Notes under the pieces: model-generated
What the model was told of the DNA's origin: nothing
The model's input: the letters and a program-made list of their open reading frames with translations, nothing else
Database searches by the model: none
Shown: in pieces, positions 6,539 through 8,807 of the stretch
Numbering within the stretch: the stretch's first letter is position 1
How the letters are laid out: every line of letters begins with the position of its first letter
Source of the DNA: Acidisoma sp035492295
GTDB taxonomy: Bacteria > Pseudomonadota > Alphaproteobacteria > Acetobacterales > Acetobacteraceae
DNA: 8,807 nt
Direction of reading: 5' to 3'
Assembly: GCF_035492295.1 (NCBI RefSeq)
Contig: NZ_DATJJK010000035.1
Coordinates: 1 to 8,807 of the forward strand
Translations under genes and position numbers: made by a program

Positions 6539-6748
6539 GTGTCGCGGTCTACGCTGATATTAAATGCCGGTGACGTCGCTCGCGCGATTGGACGTCAGGA
6601 AACCATCAAGATTGGCAGTCACGTCTACCAGCACGGCAACCCCGACAATCACGAAATCTGGACAGCTGCGGCCACGCCTTCGGGGGACACGGTCGTTCTC
6701 CGCAAGGTCCGATTGATGCCCGATATCCTTGCGCCATGCGGTGCATAA
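6539..6748 (+). CDS. Doubtful small ORF, 69 aa, hypothetical
   Basis: A GTG at 6539 begins MSRSTLILNAGDVARAIGRQ and runs to a TAA at 6746-6748. No Shine-Dalgarno is visible and I recognise no family. The central segment (TIKIGSHVYQHGNPDNHEIWTAA) is protein-like, so this could be a short real gene or the remnant of a larger one. An in-frame TAG at 6521 rules out a start further left. Confidence 0.25.
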   Translation: MSRSTLILNAGDVARAIGRQETIKIGSHVYQHGNPDNHEIWTAAATPSGDTVVLRKVRLMPDILAPCGA

Positions 6749-6830
6749 ATTTTAGCGAGACAGTCGGGTGCCCGCATCAGAGGCCGCGTCGACCAACTCG
6801 GCAGTAATTTAACATAATCTTCCTCGCCAG

Positions 6831-7178
6831 ATGACCACGCGGCAGATCGTCAACGTCGATGCACGCAAGTCCGCCCCGACTGATTTCCCGGTCATGCGCC
6901 GCCTGGCGATGCGGTTCCGCGGCCCGCTCCGTGGTGGCACGGTGGAAAAGTTGGACGCCTAGCTAAAGGATGCACACCGGTCCGGCATCTATGGCATGAA
7001 GCGCTTTGCCACGGCATTGCGGCACGACATCGAGGCCGTGCGGAATGCCCTGCTGGAAACGTGGAGCAATGGACAGACCGAAGGCCAGATTAACAGGCTC
7101 AAGACGCTGAAGAGGGCCATGTACCATCGTGCTGGTGTCGATCTGCTTCGCGCCAGGTTGATGCCGCTGCACAACTGA
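6831..7178 (+). pseudogene. ISL3-family transposase, C-terminal remnant with amber codon
   Basis: One frame reads MTTRQIVNVDARKSAPTDFPVMRRLAMRFRG... to TVEKLDA, meets a TAG at 6960-6962, then continues in the same frame from LKDAHRSGIYGMKRFATALRHDIEAV to the TGA at 7176-7178. The block WSNGQTEGQINRLKTLKRAMY followed by RAGVDLLRARLMPLHN is the characteristic C-terminus of ISL3 transposases, including the last catalytic Glu in the TEGQ segment. The TAG sits where the family usually has Trp, so a single TGG to TAG change explains it. The catalytic core and left end of the element are missing: 5' truncation plus a nonsense mutation. In-frame stops occur just upstream (TAA at 6810). Confidence 0.83.
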
Positions 7179-7179
7179 T

Positions 7180-7205
7180 GTTTGCACCAAAAGTGAATCA
7201 GAGCC
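7180..7205 (-). repeat. Right terminal inverted repeat of the ISL3 remnant
   Basis: Read on the minus strand this begins GGCTCTGATTCACTTTTGGT, which has the GGCTCT start and A/T-rich form of ISL3-family ends. It lies 2 nt after the transposase stop. No matching left end was found upstream, consistent with truncation. Confidence 0.6.
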
Positions 7206-7223
7206 TCAGTTGCGGCTGCATGA

Positions 7224-7367
7224 CAGCTTCGACCTCGCAAGACGCTGGAATCCTGGATGATCCGTGCCGATCGGCCTGGGGACGAGCTGTTGCGGTCTCG
7301 CGACGGGCGTATAGTCGGATCTGCCGGCCACAACCTGCAGACGCCGGCTTCCGCCGCGGTAGTTTGA
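7224..7367 (+). pseudogene. Orphan reading-frame fragment next to the ISL3 end
   Basis: Directly after the ISL3 end and an in-frame TGA at 7221-7223, a frame reads QLRPRKTLESWMIRADRPGDELLRSRDGR and continues IVGSAGHNLQTPASAAVV to a TGA at 7365-7367. It looks like the C-terminus of a gene cut by the ISL3 element. The fragment is too short to name, and no ribosome-binding site precedes its ATG at 7257. Confidence 0.3.
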
Positions 7368-7380
7368 AACCGAACAGCGA

Positions 7381-7908
7381 TCAGAGCTTGCCGACCTCTT
7401 CGAGGATGGCCCGCACCGTCTTCAACGGCAACGCTAGCTTCAGCGGCGCATCCGCGAGCCGCAGGGCTCCATAGCTTTCATACCAGACAACGGCGCGGTC
7501 GCTCTTGGCGTCGATCAGCATGACGACGCCACCGGCCTCGGCGGCAACGCGCAGGCATCGCCTACCGACCGCGAGCAGGAGTTGGCCGCCAAGCCCTTGC
7601 CCCTGCAGCTCCCTGTGTGTGGCGAGGCGTGCGAGCAGGAAACCGCCCACGTCGTGACGCGGCAGGCCTTTAGTCGCAGATCCCGGCAGCCGGTCGTAAG
7701 CGATGGAAGAGGGAACGAGGCTATAGAAGCCGAGCACCCGGCCGGGATTGGCGTCGTCGATCGCGCAGAAGGTTTTCGCACCTCCGCTCTCATGGCTCTT
7801 GCGCGCATGTTTCTGGAGAAATTCGTTCAGCTCGGCATCTCCGCAGTCAAACTCCTTCCGATCGAGCGCCTTCGCGATCGGCTCTTCATGCCATGCGGGC
7901 AGCGTCAT
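7381..7908 (-). CDS. GNAT acetyltransferase toxin, TacT-like
   Basis: This 175-aa protein has the GNAT fold of the TacT/AtaT toxin group, which block translation by acetylating charged aminoacyl-tRNA. The N-terminus (DRKEFDCGDAELNEFLQKHARKS) is typical of the subfamily. The acetyl-CoA pyrophosphate loop is RELQGQGLGGQLL, with Q102-G107 as its core, preceded by the strand GGFLLARLATH. The likely catalytic tyrosine is Y143 in VVWYESYGALR, corresponding to the conserved Tyr of TacT. Length and motifs suggest an intact enzyme. Its ATG overlaps the antitoxin stop by 4 bp (ATGA), so the two are translationally coupled, antitoxin first. The tRNA specificity cannot be read from the sequence. An ordinary GNAT enzyme is the alternative but is unlikely next to a DUF1778 protein. 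Confidence 0.9.
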   Translation of the reverse strand: MTLPAWHEEPIAKALDRKEFDCGDAELNEFLQKHARKSHESGGAKTFCAIDDANPGRVLGFYSLVPSSIAYDRLPGSATKGLPRHDVGGFLLARLATHRELQGQGLGGQLLLAVGRRCLRVAAEAGGVVMLIDAKSDRAVVWYESYGALRLADAPLKLALPLKTVRAILEEVGKL

Positions 7909-8183
7909 ATGGATTTTGGCAACGCCCGCGCAGCGGCTCGCAGTCGCGCATTCGGCGCCGGTGGATTTTCCAGTAGCTCCATGACCCGCGTGAAGTCGCG
8001 TTCCGAGACCGTGACAACCTCGGCTTCATGGATCACGGCTTCGGCCTCGCGCAGCGCCGATTGAGTGACGAAGTTGGTCAGATCGGTATTGCGAAGCGCG
8101 GCCGCCCGAATCAGGCGCGCCTTCACCTCCGGCCGGACCCGAAGGTTCATTCTTTCGTTATCATCGACAGCATTGCGCGGCAT
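7905..8183 (-). CDS. DUF1778 ribbon-helix-helix antitoxin, TacA-like
   Basis: The start is the ATG at 8183, because GAGGAG lies about 8 nt upstream on the coding strand; this gives 92 aa (MPRNAVDDNERMNLRVRPEV...). The frame is open 20 codons further left, but that extension runs into the putative promoter. Residues 11-47 form the ribbon-helix-helix DNA-binding domain (MNLRVRPEVKARLIRAAALRN). The C-terminal arm (VSERDFTRVMELLENPPAPN) matches the region DUF1778 antitoxins use to wrap and block the GNAT toxin. In this family the antitoxin-toxin complex represses its own promoter, with the degree depending on the ratio of the two proteins. Gene order and the 4-bp overlap with the toxin are the standard arrangement. 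The operon appears intact. Confidence 0.9.
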   Translation of the reverse strand: MPRNAVDDNERMNLRVRPEVKARLIRAAALRNTDLTNFVTQSALREAEAVIHEAEVVTVSERDFTRVMELLENPPAPNARLRAAARALPKSI

Positions 8184-8214
8184 GATGGTCTCCTCAGGCT
8201 CCGTACTCATCCAA

Positions 8215-8243
8215 AGCGTACAGAATGTGATCCCGATTATCAA
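8215..8243 (-). promoter_or_regulatory. Putative promoter of the toxin-antitoxin operon
   Basis: On the minus strand, TTGATA (8238-8243) and TACGCT (8215-8220) are separated by exactly 17 bp. The -35 matches consensus at 5 of 6 positions and the -10 at 3 of 6. The element ends about 30 bp before the antitoxin ATG. GTAC occurs twice around the -10, 15 bp apart start to start, and could belong to an antitoxin operator. Confidence 0.4.
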
Positions 8244-8308
8244 TCTTTGTGAGGCTTGATTGCGTACAGCGGCAACTATCTAAGGACCTGATCGCCCGCC
8301 GTCATCGA

Positions 8309-8806
8309 TCACCGGAGCCTGCTATCACCGCACACCCTCGGTGCATGTAGCACTTCCCCACTCGAGACCGGCCCTTCGAGCATCATGGGTTCCCTCGGCG
8401 CCGAGCCGTGTCGTGTGCGCCGAACCACGGCGTCCAGATGGGCCATGGCGTCCTCCAAGGCCGTGTAGTCAAAGGCACAACGCTCCATGGGCGTGAGAGA
8501 CTGTAGAGGCGGAGGGTCCGTGTCCGGAGCAGCCTGCTCCCTCTCATTCCTCGGCCGTCCACGGCCGCGCTCCTGCTTGGCCCTGTAGGGCGGCTTCACC
8601 ACGTTCCGGATCGGCGTCAAACTTGCGAGGGCGAAGAGGCGGCGTTTCGAGCGGTGCGTGACCTCGACCGCGACCAACGTATCCAGGATGCGGATGGCGT
8701 TCTTCACGGTGATCCCGAGCACGCCGGCCAGCGTCGTGGCCGACAGCAATGGGGCTGCCGCCAGGACATCGACAGCATGCGCATCATGGGCGTCTTTGCG
8801 CCGATC
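8309..8806 (-). CDS. DUF1612/HTH (RHE_PE00001-like) protein, copy 2, C-terminal part
   Basis: The frame is open from the right edge of the window to a TGA at 8309-8311, so the N-terminal part lies outside. The visible 165 residues begin DRRKDAHDAHAVDVLAAAPLL and align along most of their length with the C-terminal half of the 4857-6026 gene. Shared blocks are the winged-helix-like segment (SATTLAGVLGITVKNAIRILDTL), the HRSKRRLFAL turn, a basic Pro/Gly-rich linker, and the tail CAFDYTALEDAMAHLDAVVRR. Compared with copy 1 it lacks four residues after LDTLV. This is a 12-bp deletion between CCGCG repeats, as from slippage. The C-terminal 30 or so residues differ. No stop or shift is visible here, so this may be the functional copy. 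Confidence 0.72.
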   Translation of the reverse strand, partial: DRRKDAHDAHAVDVLAAAPLLSATTLAGVLGITVKNAIRILDTLVAVEVTHRSKRRLFALASLTPIRNVVKPPYRAKQERGRGRPRNEREQAAPDTDPPPLQSLTPMERCAFDYTALEDAMAHLDAVVRRTRHGSAPREPMMLEGPVSSGEVLHAPRVCGDSRLR

Positions 8807-8807
8807 C

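Noticed and set aside
7582..8064. 160-aa plus-strand open frame across the toxin-antitoxin operon
   Set aside because: It is antisense to two proteins with clear GNAT and ribbon-helix-helix motifs.
1..8807. CRISPR array, tRNA or rRNA
   Set aside because: No regularly spaced repeats, tRNA-like cloverleaf or rRNA sequence was recognised on either strand by eye.

Overview
The window looks like accessory DNA, plasmid or integrated island, from a GC-rich alphaproteobacterium of the sphingomonad/rhizobial kind. This rests on high GC, the style of the helicase tail, and two copies of a DUF1612/helix-turn-helix (RHE_PE00001-like) protein family that I recall from rhizobial and sphingomonad plasmids. 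No housekeeping gene, rRNA, tRNA or CRISPR array was seen. Family names come from motif recognition, not database searches.

Layout. 2-367: 3' part of an unrecognised gene entering from the left. 444-1220: an intact, probably exported DNA/RNA non-specific endonuclease. 1281-1832: the C-terminal tail of a UvrD/Rep-type helicase, with no ATPase core and with a premature amber codon. 1833-2118: non-coding, ending in a long imperfect hairpin. 2119-3729: a complete, apparently recent IS1182-type insertion sequence with perfect 16-bp terminal repeats and a GGTC target duplication, flush against that hairpin. 3734-4206: gene-poor DNA with one strong terminator-like hairpin. 4207-4867: an Abi-like (HEPN-type, RNRIAHH motif) gene with one frameshift. 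4857-6026 (minus): a DUF1612/HTH-type gene with at least one frameshift, convergent with and overlapping the Abi gene by 11 bp. 6027-6538: non-coding DNA rich in inverted repeats, including a candidate oriT. 6539-6748: a doubtful small ORF. 6831-7205: an ISL3-family transposase tail with an amber codon and the right end of the element. 7224-7367: an orphan reading-frame fragment. 7381-8183 (minus): an intact toxin-antitoxin operon, TacT-like GNAT toxin and DUF1778 ribbon-helix-helix antitoxin. 8309-8806 (minus): a second, diverged copy of the DUF1612/HTH gene leaving the window on the right.

Taken together, this is a decaying mobile region. The complete-looking genes are the nuclease, the IS1182 transposase and the toxin-antitoxin pair; the helicase, Abi gene, first DUF1612 copy and ISL3 element are all broken. 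The toxin-antitoxin pair may stabilise the region. The two DUF1612 copies lie in the same orientation about 3.4 kb apart, around the candidate oriT, the ISL3 remnant and the toxin-antitoxin operon, so homologous recombination could delete that block. Both clear frameshifts fall in short GC-alternating tracts, so slippage, phase variation or sequencing error must be told apart before the genes are called dead.
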